Source: Lachnoclostridium sp. An181
GTDB taxonomy: Bacteria; Bacillota; Clostridia; Lachnospirales; Lachnospiraceae
DNA length: 64,000 nt
Direction of reading: 5' to 3'
NCBI RefSeq assembly: GCF_002160325.1
Contig: NZ_NFKJ01000011.1
Location: 1 to 64,000 of the forward strand
Part shown: positions 1 to 9,882 of the stretch, in pieces
Layout: the number at the start of each line of letters is the position of its first letter
Position numbering within the stretch: the first letter of the stretch is position 1
Program-made: the position numbers and the translations under genes
The notes under the pieces: generated by a model
Told to the model about the DNA's origin: nothing
The model's input: the letters and a program-made list of their open reading frames with translations, nothing else
Databases searched by the model: none

Positions 1-104
1 TGGTAGGAGAAAAAAACCAATCCACAGTATCTCTAAACAGTATAGCATACAGACCTTGGAGAGGGTCTATAAATACTACTACTATATAATACGAGGAGAA
101 AAAC

Positions 105-3100
105 ATGAGAAAGAGGAAAAGAATGAAAAGATTTGCAGCAGTTTCCCTTGCAGCGGCAACTGTTTTGTCTATGAATGTGCCGGTCAGCTCTGCACAGGAA
201 GTAACTGCGCCAAAGCCATACGGGCCAACTCCAAGCGATGCTCAGATGAAATATTACAAAGATGAGCTTGCGATCTTCAACCATTTTGGCGTGAATACGT
301 ACACAGACAAAGAGTGGGGAGACGGAAAGGAAGACCCGGATATCTTCAATCCGGTGAATTTAGACACAGATCAATGGATAGAGGCGTTTAAAAATACGGG
401 ATTTAAACGCTGTCTGATCACGGCAAAGCACCACGATGGATTCAACCTGTACCCGACATCAGTGACAGATCATTCTGTGGAGAGCAGCTCTTGGAGGGAC
501 GGAAAAGGAGATGTGTTAAAAGAGTATTATGAGTCCTGTAAAAAATACGACATGGACATGGGCGTGTATCTCTCCCCTTGGGATCAGAACCTGCCAAGTT
601 ACTCCGTGGATGTTCCGCCGGATTACAATGATACGTATGTAAAACAGATTGAAGAGATTTTTGAAAACTACAGTGACCCGGAACATCCGATCGTAGAGTT
701 CTGGATGGACGGTGCGTGCGGAGATCCGGAGACAAGACCGGTCTATGATATCCAGCGCTGGTGGGACAAGCTGGAAGAACTGAATCCGGATATTGTGTAT
801 CAGCAGAATTATGGAGCACCGCTTCGCTGGGTAGGAAATGAATCCGGCTATGCGAGCAACACAAGCTGGCAGACAGCGGACGCAAAAAAACTGTGGGACG
901 ATTATTTTGTAAGAGGGATCGAGGACCAGAACTACCTGCATAATGGAGAGCCTTATATTGAGGGCAGCAGCACAGCGGACACACTTGTGTGGTCTATTCC
1001 AGAAGTGGATGTGCGCATCCGCGATGGATGGTTCTATCACGCAAATGAAAATCCAAAGACTCCGGAGGAACTGACAAAGATCTATTTTGACTCAGTGGGA
1101 AGGGGATCGCCGCTTCTGCTCAATGTAGCTCCGAACAGAGAAGGGCTCATTGATCAAAAGGACATTGATTCATTGGAAGGATTTCACGATATCCTTACCA
1201 ATACGTTTGATGTAAACTACGCAGAGGGCTCCGCAGCGGCAGCCACAAGTGTGCGGGGAAACCACAATGATTACAGTGCCGCAAAAGCAGTGGATGATGA
1301 CTATGACACTTACTGGACCATGGACGATGGGCAGACAACAGGCAGCATTACTGTAGAATTAGATAAACCTTCCTTGATCGACGTTGTGGAAATTCAGGAA
1401 TACATCCCTCTTGGACAGCGTATTTCTTCCTTTACAGTGGATGTAAGAGTGAACGGACGCTGGATGGAATACGGAGAGGGGGGAACCATTGGCTACAAAC
1501 GTCTGGTAAAAGGAACACCGATCAAGGCCGAGGCAGTGAGAGTCAACATCACAGGATCCTATGCAGTGCCATTGATCAATAATATCGCTGCATACAAAGC
1601 AGATGAGCGCATCGAAGAAGAAGGCGTACAAATTCCTGGAAGAATCCAGGCAGCCGAGTTTCAGGAGAAGTCAGGCGGTCTCATAGCAGAGAACAATGGG
1701 CCAAACGGTGCGTCCAACATCGGCGCGATCAAAGACGGTGACTGTGCTGTTTATAAAAATGTGCTGTTTACAAAGACACCTGAGAAATTCCTTTTAAACT
1801 GTGCAGGACCTGGAACTCCACAGATTACGCTGCGTCTGGACAGTGTGGACGGACCTGTGCTTGCGACTGTGGATGTAGAGCCTACAGGCGATTACTTTGC
1901 ATACCATACAATGGAAGCAGATGTTGTATATGAAGGAGATCTGACCGGATATCACGATATCTACCTGTGCCTGAATTCAGGATTGAATATTACCTGGTTT
2001 GAACTGACAGGAGCCAACAGTATGGGGTTTGCAGCAGATAAACTGACTGTGAATGAAGGAGAGAGTGTGGATGTGACTGTGACAAGGAGTGGAAAAGACC
2101 TTGACAACACAGCATCCGTAACTGTGACAACAGAACCGGACACGGCAGTACACGGCAGACATTTTGTACATAAGCAGGAAGTGGTGACATTTGCGCCTGG
2201 GGAAACAGAAAAAACAGTTACAATCGAGACAATCGACAATGAAGAGAAGAGCGGTACAGTATCCTTTAAAGCAGTATTGAGCAATCCGTCAGACAATGCG
2301 ACGATAGGTTCTGTGGATACGGTGACTATTTCCATTATGGACAATGATCTTGGCAGCGGCGTCAATGCACAGTGGAAGATGGACGAAGGAGAAGGGACTA
2401 CGATTACAGATACCGAAGGCCAGTATCAGGGTACATTAAGCGCTGGTGTTTCCTGGGCAGACGGAAGAGTTGGCGGCGGACTTTCCTTTGACGGGACAAG
2501 CGGCTATGTCAATCTTGGCATGGAAGATCTGGAAGGTCCATGGACAGTGGCTGTGTGGGTAAAACGTGCACAGGCATCCGGGGACAATGCAGTTCTTTTA
2601 AGCGGTACAGAAGGCGAGATCAAGCTGGAGCAGTATCAGAATACACAAAAAGTCGGAATCACAAAATTCGGAGTGGCTGACGAAGTATTTAATTACAGTA
2701 CGCCTGCCGGAACATGGACACATCTGGCATTGGTATGTGATGGGGAAAATTCGACTTCTCTGTATGCAAACGGAGAATTTGTGGGAACGATCGACATGGC
2801 TATCAAGTGTCCGGTGAGCAGGATCGGGGCCAATGACAAGGCTGGACTTGACAGTGCAGGTTATATGGCTGGAACTTTGGATGAACTGAAGATTTATGAC
2901 CATATGCTGAGCGCAGATCAGATCGCAGATATCGTAGAACATGAAGGCGGAAAACCGCTTGATAAAAATTTTGCAGAAGCACCTGAGTATGATGAAGAAA
3001 ACAATCAGCTGATCCTTCCAAAAGCAGAGGGATATGACATTGAAGTCTTTGGAAGCGACAATAAGGCAACAGTTTCCCTGGATGGAGAAGTTACAAGACC

Positions 3101-6100
3101 ATTGGAAACACAGACTGTGAAATTATTGTACAAGATTACAAATAAAGAAGACGGCTCCTCCTTTACAACAGAGAAAAATGCGGAAGTCACCATTCCTGCA
3201 AGAGAAAACAGTGTAGAGGGTGAGAATGAAAAACCAAATGTAATTCCGGAACTGCGCGAATGGGTTGGAGGGACTGGTGAAGTGGACCTTACAGATGCGC
3301 GTATTGTGCTGGGAGACGAGGAATTTAAAGCAGCAGCAGATACTCTGGAGGAAGATTACGAGGACATCACAGGAAGAAATATTGATGTGGTTTCCGGTGA
3401 CAAAGACAGTCTGCAGGCAGGCGATATTTTCCTTTCAAAAGCAGAAGGGGAAGATATGCTCGGCAGTGAAGGATACTATCTGAATATCGGCGGAGACAAT
3501 GCAGATGAAGATTATGTGGAGATCAAAGCTACCCACAACACAGGAAGTCTGTATGGAGGAATATCTATTCTGCAGATTTTAAAACAGGACGAAGACGGAC
3601 GGGATACACTTCCAAAAGGTCTTGTAAAAGATTATCCGGAATTTGAACAAAGAGGTATGCACCTTGACGTGGCGCGTAAATGGATCCCAATGGAATATCT
3701 TAAGGACCTGGCCAAACAGATGAGCTGGTACAAGCTGAATTTGTTTGCTATCCACCTGTCCGACAATGATATTTGGGAAGGATTGTCAACAGAAAACGGC
3801 AGCAACGGAGCAGCACAGGGATGGTTCAGACTGGAGAGCGAGACATTCCCGGAACTGACATCAAAGCAGCATTATACAAAAGAAGAGTTCAGAAACTTCC
3901 AGTATGAGAGTATGGATCTTGGAATCAATGTGATCCCGGAACTGGATACACCGGGTCATGCTCTTGCGTACACACAAGCATGGGGCGAGGACACAGCGCG
4001 TTACGATAATCCAAAATATCTGGATGTTTTGAATCCGCAGGTTCTGGAGAATACAAAGGCATTATTTGATGAATATATCAATGGTTACAATGGCGGTGAG
4101 CCGACTTTTGTGGGAGACTATGTCAACATCGGAACAGATGAATATAAGACAGACGGTCTGCCGTCAAATGAGCGGACACAGTACCGCGAGGGATTCCGTC
4201 AGTACTGCAATGATCTGCTTGAATATGTAAATTCAACAGGAAAAGAAGCAGTATTCTGGGGCTCCCTGACAGAGAACAGCGGAGAGACACCGGTTACAAC
4301 AGACGCTGTGATGTATGCGTGGTACCAGGGATATGCAAATGCAAAACAGTCTCTGGATGCAGGATACCGTGTGATTTCCATGGAAGATCAGGATATGTAT
4401 ATTGTTCCTGGCGGAAGCTCCTATCCAAATCAGTTTGGCCGTGCGGAACATCTGTACAACAACTGGCTGCCAAACAACAACTCAGGCTGGGCAGGCAATC
4501 CGGCTCCGGAAGGACATCCAAGAGTACTTGGCGGACAGTTCGCAGTGTGGAATGATTTCCACGGAAACGGTATTTCCGTCAATGATATCAGCTACCGTAT
4601 CCAGCACAATCTCTATGCAGTTGCAGAAAAGACATGGGCAGGAACCCAGGCAAATGAAGCAGGAAAAACCTATGAAGATGTCAAGAATCTGGCAGCAGAA
4701 CTTGGCGATGCTCCAAATGCAGATTTCATGTATGAAGTTGACAAAGAGGTTGTTGACAATGAACTTCTGAAACTGGACGGCAAAGCGGACAATGCAGCAC
4801 AGGCAGGAGCAGAAGTGACAGGAAATGAAAATGTCACAGAAAATGCAGCAGGCAAAAACGGAACAGCTATTCAGTTTAATGGCGGAGCAAGCTACATCAC
4901 TACAGATGTGAAATCTCCTGGATTTGACTGGACAGCAGCAATGTGGCTGAAACCGGAGGCAGACGGAGTTTTGATGGAAGGAAAGACAGGAACTCTTCGT
5001 CTGGAAGACGGCAAACTGAAATACGATGTAGAAGATTACACCCATACATTTGACTGTGATATCCAATACGGAGAGTGGACACATCTTGCACTTACCGGAA
5101 CATATGAAGGAGTCACTCTTTACATCAATGGCGAAAAATTCGCATCCCTGATCGGAACCCCGTTCCCGAACTGGAATGTGAACAGCGGATGTAACCTGGA
5201 TGACGGACGTGGATATCCGGTTAATGAAAAAGGTGAGCGTACTCAGCGGTATTACGAGACCTTGATGCTCCCTATGGAAGTGATCGGAAGTAAGGAAAAT
5301 GCAATGCAGGCATCTGTAGATGAGCTTTATATTTATGACAGAGTTTTAACTGAAAATGAGATCATCAAACTGTCAGGAGCAGAGATCCCATTCAATATTG
5401 CTTTGAACAAAGATGTCACAGTTGGAAATTATCACAGCGCAAGCACAGAGGCAGACCGCTCCGGCAGCAAAGCTGTAGACGGTGATCTGACAAGCCGCTG
5501 GGAATTTGACCTGAACAATACGGACACAAACTTTATCGAAATCCCGCTTAATGACAATGAGAGCGCCCAGAAAGTGATTATCAAACAGATGGTTTGGGGC
5601 GGACTGAACAGAATCACAGATATCCGCATCGTAGCGGTAAATGATGGTGTGGAAACAGATATCTTGCCGGAAACTGCATTTGACGGCGGAGAGATCGATG
5701 CAGCAAATCAGATCGCAACTGCAACATACGATCTCGGCCAGAGCGTAAAAGCAGATGCCATCAAGATTTATCTGACTCCTGCAGCAGCAGGTCCGGATGA
5801 CCTGGTAAATATCCGCGAATTGGAAGTTTACGGTATTGTATCCGATGAGCCTGCAGAAGAACTCTCTACAGCAGTTTTGGAATACGCACTGGAACTTGCG
5901 AAAAAGGCGGATACAACCGGTGTGGTGGAATCCGTTGTCAAGAAATTTGAGGAAGCCAGGACAAACACACAGGCAATCTTTGATGCAGCGAAAGCGGGAG
6001 ATGCATCTGTGACACAGGAAATGGTGGACAATGCATGGAGAGAATTGATCCATGTGATGCAGTATTTATCCTTCAAACAGGGAGACAAGACAGACCTTGA

Positions 6101-6725
6101 AAAGGTCATTGCCCTGGCAGCTGATATAGAAGGAAGACTTACATCCTATGTAGAAGAAGGACAGAAAGAATTTACAGATGCACTGACAGCTGCAAGAAAA
6201 GTTTATGACAGCAAAGACGCGATGCAGACGGAAGTGGATCAGGCCTGGAAAGACCTTCTTAGAGCAATGGCAAACCTTCGTCTGAAAGCAGATAAGGATG
6301 CGCTGGAAGAGCTTGTAAGTGGCGTGGAAGAAATGGACCTTAGCATGTATACAGAAGAAAGTGTACAGGTATTTAGAAGTGCTCTGGCTAATGCACAGCA
6401 AATACTGGCGGATGCAACTTTGTCTGAGGATGATCAGAGCACAGTGGATGCGGCAGAAGAAAAACTTGCATCTGCAAAAGCAGGTCTTGAGACAAAACAG
6501 GCGTCCGTTGGAACTGCAAGCAAGACAGATGACCAGAAAGGCAGCACAACAGGCAAAAATATAAACAATACAGAAGGAGGCAATCAGGATAAAGCAGCAA
6601 CATCAGTTGACAAGGCAACTGTAAAGAGTGCAAAGACAGGAGATGAAAGTGCGCTTTGGCTGATTGCAGCGGCAGGACTTGCAGCGCTTGCGGCAACATT
6701 GGCTGGGGCGAAGAAAAAAAGATAA
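105..6725 (+). CDS. Cell-wall-anchored GH29 alpha-L-fucosidase / GH20 lacto-N-biosidase or hexosaminidase fusion
   Basis: A 2206-residue secreted protein with two catalytic domains. Seen in order: signal peptide (1-30); GH29 (about 31-365) with the nucleophile-type motif EFWMDGA (D202); F5/8-type CBM32-like domain (370-495); CBM6-like domain (507-635); Calx-beta (640-755); LamG (750-945); GH20 N-terminal and catalytic domains (1045-1510) with the paired acidic residues D1345-E1346 in IGTDEY; second LamG (1580-1757); second F5/8 domain (1763-1914); helical FIVAR-like repeats (1920-2130); sorting signal SAKTGD (2175-2180), hydrophobic stretch and KKKR tail. GH29 of this type removes alpha-1,3/4-fucose, and GH20 removes beta-HexNAc or lacto-N-biose. 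From the locus I infer sequential attack on fucosylated type 1 glycans. The GH20 specificity cannot be read from sequence alone. GAGGAG lies 6 bases before the ATG. Confidence 0.93.
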   Translation: MRKRKRMKRFAAVSLAAATVLSMNVPVSSAQEVTAPKPYGPTPSDAQMKYYKDELAIFNHFGVNTYTDKEWGDGKEDPDIFNPVNLDTDQWIEAFKNTGFKRCLITAKHHDGFNLYPTSVTDHSVESSSWRDGKGDVLKEYYESCKKYDMDMGVYLSPWDQNLPSYSVDVPPDYNDTYVKQIEEIFENYSDPEHPIVEFWMDGACGDPETRPVYDIQRWWDKLEELNPDIVYQQNYGAPLRWVGNESGYASNTSWQTADAKKLWDDYFVRGIEDQNYLHNGEPYIEGSSTADTLVWSIPEVDVRIRDGWFYHANENPKTPEELTKIYFDSVGRGSPLLLNVAPNREGLIDQKDIDSLEGFHDILTNTFDVNYAEGSAAAATSVRGNHNDYSAAKAVDDDYDTYWTMDDGQTTGSITVELDKPSLIDVVEIQEYIPLGQRISSFTVDVRVNGRWMEYGEGGTIGYKRLVKGTPIKAEAVRVNITGSYAVPLINNIAAYKADERIEEEGVQIPGRIQAAEFQEKSGGLIAENNGPNGASNIGAIKDGDCAVYKNVLFTKTPEKFLLNCAGPGTPQITLRLDSVDGPVLATVDVEPTGDYFAYHTMEADVVYEGDLTGYHDIYLCLNSGLNITWFELTGANSMGFAADKLTVNEGESVDVTVTRSGKDLDNTASVTVTTEPDTAVHGRHFVHKQEVVTFAPGETEKTVTIETIDNEEKSGTVSFKAVLSNPSDNATIGSVDTVTISIMDNDLGSGVNAQWKMDEGEGTTITDTEGQYQGTLSAGVSWADGRVGGGLSFDGTSGYVNLGMEDLEGPWTVAVWVKRAQASGDNAVLLSGTEGEIKLEQYQNTQKVGITKFGVADEVFNYSTPAGTWTHLALVCDGENSTSLYANGEFVGTIDMAIKCPVSRIGANDKAGLDSAGYMAGTLDELKIYDHMLSADQIADIVEHEGGKPLDKNFAEAPEYDEENNQLILPKAEGYDIEVFGSDNKATVSLDGEVTRPLETQTVKLLYKITNKEDGSSFTTEKNAEVTIPARENSVEGENEKPNVIPELREWVGGTGEVDLTDARIVLGDEEFKAAADTLEEDYEDITGRNIDVVSGDKDSLQAGDIFLSKAEGEDMLGSEGYYLNIGGDNADEDYVEIKATHNTGSLYGGISILQILKQDEDGRDTLPKGLVKDYPEFEQRGMHLDVARKWIPMEYLKDLAKQMSWYKLNLFAIHLSDNDIWEGLSTENGSNGAAQGWFRLESETFPELTSKQHYTKEEFRNFQYESMDLGINVIPELDTPGHALAYTQAWGEDTARYDNPKYLDVLNPQVLENTKALFDEYINGYNGGEPTFVGDYVNIGTDEYKTDGLPSNERTQYREGFRQYCNDLLEYVNSTGKEAVFWGSLTENSGETPVTTDAVMYAWYQGYANAKQSLDAGYRVISMEDQDMYIVPGGSSYPNQFGRAEHLYNNWLPNNNSGWAGNPAPEGHPRVLGGQFAVWNDFHGNGISVNDISYRIQHNLYAVAEKTWAGTQANEAGKTYEDVKNLAAELGDAPNADFMYEVDKEVVDNELLKLDGKADNAAQAGAEVTGNENVTENAAGKNGTAIQFNGGASYITTDVKSPGFDWTAAMWLKPEADGVLMEGKTGTLRLEDGKLKYDVEDYTHTFDCDIQYGEWTHLALTGTYEGVTLYINGEKFASLIGTPFPNWNVNSGCNLDDGRGYPVNEKGERTQRYYETLMLPMEVIGSKENAMQASVDELYIYDRVLTENEIIKLSGAEIPFNIALNKDVTVGNYHSASTEADRSGSKAVDGDLTSRWEFDLNNTDTNFIEIPLNDNESAQKVIIKQMVWGGLNRITDIRIVAVNDGVETDILPETAFDGGEIDAANQIATATYDLGQSVKADAIKIYLTPAAAGPDDLVNIRELEVYGIVSDEPAEELSTAVLEYALELAKKADTTGVVESVVKKFEEARTNTQAIFDAAKAGDASVTQEMVDNAWRELIHVMQYLSFKQGDKTDLEKVIALAADIEGRLTSYVEEGQKEFTDALTAARKVYDSKDAMQTEVDQAWKDLLRAMANLRLKADKDALEELVSGVEEMDLSMYTEESVQVFRSALANAQQILADATLSEDDQSTVDAAEEKLASAKAGLETKQASVGTASKTDDQKGSTTGKNINNTEGGNQDKAATSVDKATVKSAKTGDESALWLIAAAGLAALAATLAGAKKKR

Positions 6726-6754
6726 TGTACAGAAATAAGTGTAAGTGAGAACAA

Positions 6755-6804
6755 CAGGAGTGCTTTTGGCAGCGTAAAGCTGCCGGAAGTACTCCTGTTT
6801 TTGG
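6755..6804 (+). terminator. Intrinsic terminator after the GH29-GH20 gene
   Basis: A 19-base stem beginning CAGGAGT and closing with ACTCCTG, capped by GGCAGC/GCTGCC around a short GTAAA loop and followed by TTTTTG. It ends the transcript of the giant glycosidase. Confidence 0.85.
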
Positions 6805-6914
6805 GCTAATGGGTGTCAAAGAAACAAAACAATTAGAATATAGTACAAAAGATATGATATACTTTAAAGAACAGAGAAAAATCTGCGGAAATAAGGCAGG
6901 AAGGGGAAAGACAG

Positions 6915-7787
6915 ATGAAAAAAGGAAAAATCAGACAGAGGCTGCGTGTTTTGGGAAAAGCGCTACATATGGAGTTAAGAGAACACAAAAGTTCGTTTCT
7001 TGTATACTGGATCCTGCGGGCAGCTGTCATCGTGACAATGATTTTGCAGATTCACAACCGAAATTATGAAAATGTGTTTTTATGTATTTTGACACTCATA
7101 CTTCTTGTTGCACCAAGCCTTGTCCAGTTGACGTTCAAGGTGGAACTGCCAAGTCCATTGGAGATTAGTATTCTTGTTTTTATTTTTGCTGCTGAAATAC
7201 TTGGAGAGATCAACCGGTTTTATGAGGTGTTCCCGCAGTGGGATATTGTACTGCACACGATCAACGGATTTTTGGCAGCTGCCATTGGGTTTTCCCTTGT
7301 GGATCTTCTCAACAGAAGTCCAAGAAAAACATTTCATCTCTCCCCGGCTTTCATGGCGCTTGTATCTTTTTCTTTCTCCATGACAATCGGTGTTTTATGG
7401 GAGTTTTTTGAGTTTGGGATGGATAAATTTTTTGGGCTGGATATGCAAAAAGACACGGTTGTGCACACCATACATTCGATGATGTTAAATGTTTCGGACA
7501 ACGTGGATCCCTCCACTATAAAAGGGATCCAGGAGGTAGTGGTAAATGGGAAAGAGCTTGGAGTGGGCGGTTATCTGGATATTGGACTGATAGATACGAT
7601 CATGGATCTGGGCGTTAATTTTATCGGCGCAGTTGTATTTTCCATCTGTGGATTTCTTTATGTGAGGAATAGGGGAAAGGGAATTGTAGTGAGCAAATTT
7701 ATCCCGCACGGAAAAGAAAAGACAAGAGATTTCCTTGCCATTGCCGCGGAGGAAGAAAAAAAGGAAGAAGAAAAAGAGGAGAAATAA
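6915..7787 (+). CDS. Multi-pass membrane protein, DUF2238/YjdF-like
   Basis: A 290-residue integral membrane protein of unknown function. Several hydrophobic segments are visible (about residues 30-50, 55-72, 85-100, 120-135, 150-170 and 235-252). Between them are conserved-looking polar residues, including WDIVLHTINGF and VLWEFFEFGMD, which resemble the YjdF/DUF2238 family. The C-terminus is a highly charged Glu/Lys tail after about residue 270. A short extended -10 (TGATATACT) lies just upstream at 6855-6863. The gene stands alone between two terminator-like regions, and the family assignment is tentative. No substrate or partner can be inferred. Confidence 0.7.
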   Translation: MKKGKIRQRLRVLGKALHMELREHKSSFLVYWILRAAVIVTMILQIHNRNYENVFLCILTLILLVAPSLVQLTFKVELPSPLEISILVFIFAAEILGEINRFYEVFPQWDIVLHTINGFLAAAIGFSLVDLLNRSPRKTFHLSPAFMALVSFSFSMTIGVLWEFFEFGMDKFFGLDMQKDTVVHTIHSMMLNVSDNVDPSTIKGIQEVVVNGKELGVGGYLDIGLIDTIMDLGVNFIGAVVFSICGFLYVRNRGKGIVVSKFIPHGKEKTRDFLAIAAEEEKKEEEKEEK

Positions 7788-7850
7788 TACTTGGATATTC
7801 AGGCTGCGGCTACATTAGATCACTGTATCCGCGGCCCGCTATTTTTGTAT

Positions 7851-8630
7851 CTACAGCATGGACAGAAGTTTTCTGAGTTCTTTTTGGACAGAGTCTGTCT
7901 GATGATCTGCATATTTTTCGATCCCGGGTGCACAGTTTGCCATGGCATAGCTCGTTCCGGCGAACTTGAGCATTTCCAGATCATTGTATTGGTCGCCGAA
8001 CGCTACACATTCGTGCCTGGAAATACCCAATTTTTTGCAGAGGACTTGAAGGGCGGCGGCTTTGTCCACGGTTGGCGCGATAAAGTCGATCCACACATTG
8101 CCGGATGTGACCACCTTGACACGGGAATCAAATTTTTTCTGATAATGATCAATATAAGACTCACTCCCGTCTGGAGCAAAGAGCGCGACTTTTAAGATAG
8201 GATCTTGAATCAGAAGAAGATTATCTGTCAAAGTCGTGTCGTACTGGACAGTGTTTTGCAGAAAATTCACGAAATCTGTGCGGGTGCGGTCCAGATATAC
8301 GGTATGCTTGCAGGAGAGCGCGATATCCCCGTGGCCGGATTTTTGGATTTCATCCATGATCTCTATGGCAGTATTGTGACAGATGCAGTCGCCCACTGTA
8401 AAACCGGTCGCATCATATGTGAGAGCGCCGTTTTCTGCGATATAAAAAATATCATCTTTTACAGGTGAAAAAAGTCTTTGCATATTCTGGAACTGCCGAC
8501 CGCTTGCAGCTACAAAGCGGACTCCTTTTTTCTTGAATTCTAAGATAAGTTCAAAAATTTCAGGGTCTGGTGATTGGCCATAAGCATCCAGAAGGGTGCC
8601 GTCCAAATCACTTGCAATTAATTTCAGCAT
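7851..8630 (-). CDS. Cof-type HAD-superfamily phosphatase
   Basis: A 259-residue cytosolic hydrolase of the HAD superfamily, Cof/YidA-like subfamily (C2B cap). Seen: motif I DLDGTLL with nucleophile D8 and acid/base D10, motif II in VAASGR, a motif III lysine region, and motif IV GDQYNDLEML, which supplies Mg2+ ligands. These enzymes dephosphorylate sugar phosphates or flavin/pyridoxal phosphates, and the specific substrate cannot be called. AAGGAG precedes the ATG. It is transcribed away from the sulfatase-maturase gene from a shared intergenic region of about 100 bases. Confidence 0.9.
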   Translation of the reverse strand: MLKLIASDLDGTLLDAYGQSPDPEIFELILEFKKKGVRFVAASGRQFQNMQRLFSPVKDDIFYIAENGALTYDATGFTVGDCICHNTAIEIMDEIQKSGHGDIALSCKHTVYLDRTRTDFVNFLQNTVQYDTTLTDNLLLIQDPILKVALFAPDGSESYIDHYQKKFDSRVKVVTSGNVWIDFIAPTVDKAAALQVLCKKLGISRHECVAFGDQYNDLEMLKFAGTSYAMANCAPGIEKYADHQTDSVQKELRKLLSML

Positions 8631-8729
8631 AAAAAGCTCCTTATATTCTATCTGTGATGTTTATTCGCGAAACAAAATCATTATAGAAGAATTAAAAAGG
8701 AAAAGCAATCTCATACGGAGGAAGAGAAG

Positions 8730-9848
8730 ATGGATCAATTACAATTGCTTATAAAACCAGTATCCGCAGCCTGTAATCTTCGGTGCAGGTACTGTTTTTA
8801 TCTGGATGAGTCAAAATACTGGAAGAACACGGATTTTGGTATGATGGATTTAGAAACCGCCGGGTGCCTGATACGCCGCGCGCTGGAGGAGGCAGAGGAG
8901 TGTACATTTGCCTTTCAGGGAGGAGAGCCAATGCTGGCAGGCCTTTCATTTTTTCGTTTTTTTACAGAAAAGGCGGAGGAATACAGGAAACCGGGGCAGA
9001 GGGTATTTTATACGCTCCAGACAAATGGGACACTGCTGACAAAAGAGTGGGTGGAATTTTTCAAAAAATGGAGATTCCTCCTTGGCGTTTCACTGGATGG
9101 GACGAGAAAACTTCATGATGAAAACAGGACGGATGCATCAGGGAATGGGAGTTTTTCCGGTGTCTTCAAAGGGATTCGGCTTTTACAGGAGGCGGCAGTG
9201 CCGTTCCATATCCTCTGTGTGCTCACCAATGATCACGCGGAGCGGATACAAAGCATTTACCGGTTCTTCCAGAACAAAGGGCTGCAAAGGCAGCAGTATA
9301 TTCCATGTCTTGATCCGATTGACGCAAAAAGGGGCAAGATGTCTTATTCTTTGACGGGTGAAAAATATGCACAGGCGCTGAAAACACTGTTTGATCTTTG
9401 GTATGCAGATGTGCTTGGGGGCAACCCTGTCTATATCAGGCAGTTTGACAATTACCTCTCCATGCTTCTTGGCGGACAGCCGGAGGCGTGCACTATGTAC
9501 GGCCGATGCACAATGCAGAATATTGTGGAGGCTGACGGAAGTGTGTATCCGTGTGACTTTTATGTGCAGGAGAAGTATTGCGTTGGAAATGTGAAGGAGG
9601 ACAGTTTTTTGGATCTTGCAAAGAAGGCCCAGGGTTCATCCTTTTTTGAGAAAGCGGAGAAACGCGATATACGGTGTGGTGATTGCAGATGGTATCCGCT
9701 TTGCAGAGGGGGCTGCAGACGGGACTGCGATGAAATGGCAGATGGCAGTTTCCGCAATTATTACTGTGAGGCATACCAGGAATTTTTCGGCTATGCAATC
9801 CGTAGGATGGAAATGCTGGCAGCCAGGATAGAAAGACGGCAGTTTTGA
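8730..9848 (+). CDS. Anaerobic sulfatase-maturating enzyme (radical SAM, SPASM domain)
   Basis: A 372-residue radical SAM enzyme that oxidises the active-site Cys (or Ser) of sulfatases to C-alpha-formylglycine in the cytosol without oxygen. Seen: the radical SAM cluster motif C15-x3-C19-x2-C22, a glycine-rich GGEP motif (FQGGEP), and a C-terminal SPASM-type cysteine set (CTMYGRC, YPCDFY, CGDCRWYPLC, GGCRRDC) for two auxiliary [4Fe-4S] clusters. Its likely client is the Cys-type sulfatase about 1.2 kb downstream on the opposite strand. A good Shine-Dalgarno (GGAGGAAG) precedes the ATG. The stop codon falls inside the terminator stem shared with the convergent CHR gene. Confidence 0.9.
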   Translation: MDQLQLLIKPVSAACNLRCRYCFYLDESKYWKNTDFGMMDLETAGCLIRRALEEAEECTFAFQGGEPMLAGLSFFRFFTEKAEEYRKPGQRVFYTLQTNGTLLTKEWVEFFKKWRFLLGVSLDGTRKLHDENRTDASGNGSFSGVFKGIRLLQEAAVPFHILCVLTNDHAERIQSIYRFFQNKGLQRQQYIPCLDPIDAKRGKMSYSLTGEKYAQALKTLFDLWYADVLGGNPVYIRQFDNYLSMLLGGQPEACTMYGRCTMQNIVEADGSVYPCDFYVQEKYCVGNVKEDSFLDLAKKAQGSSFFEKAEKRDIRCGDCRWYPLCRGGCRRDCDEMADGSFRNYYCEAYQEFFGYAIRRMEMLAARIERRQF

Positions 9849-9878
9849 CAAGCAAGTTTGTCAAAGCTGCCGTTTTTT
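9836..9878. terminator. Bidirectional terminator between the maturase and CHR genes
   Basis: Near-perfect hairpin: ACGGCAG and TTTGACAA pair with TTTGTCAAA and CTGCCGT around a GCAAG loop, followed by TTTTTT. It serves convergent genes and overlaps the stop codon of the plus-strand gene. Confidence 0.88.
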
Positions 9879-9882
9879 AAAA

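Noticed and set aside
85-90. TATAAT just before the first gene
   Set aside because: It lies 3 bases before the ribosome-binding site, leaving no room for a transcript start and leader. It is probably chance in AT-rich sequence.
7804-7835. Terminator between the membrane protein and HAD genes
   Set aside because: The CTGCGG/CCGCGG stem has a mismatch and a long loop with only a distant T-run; too weak to list.
7791-8195. A 134-codon plus-strand frame
   Set aside because: It is the antisense shadow of the HAD phosphatase.
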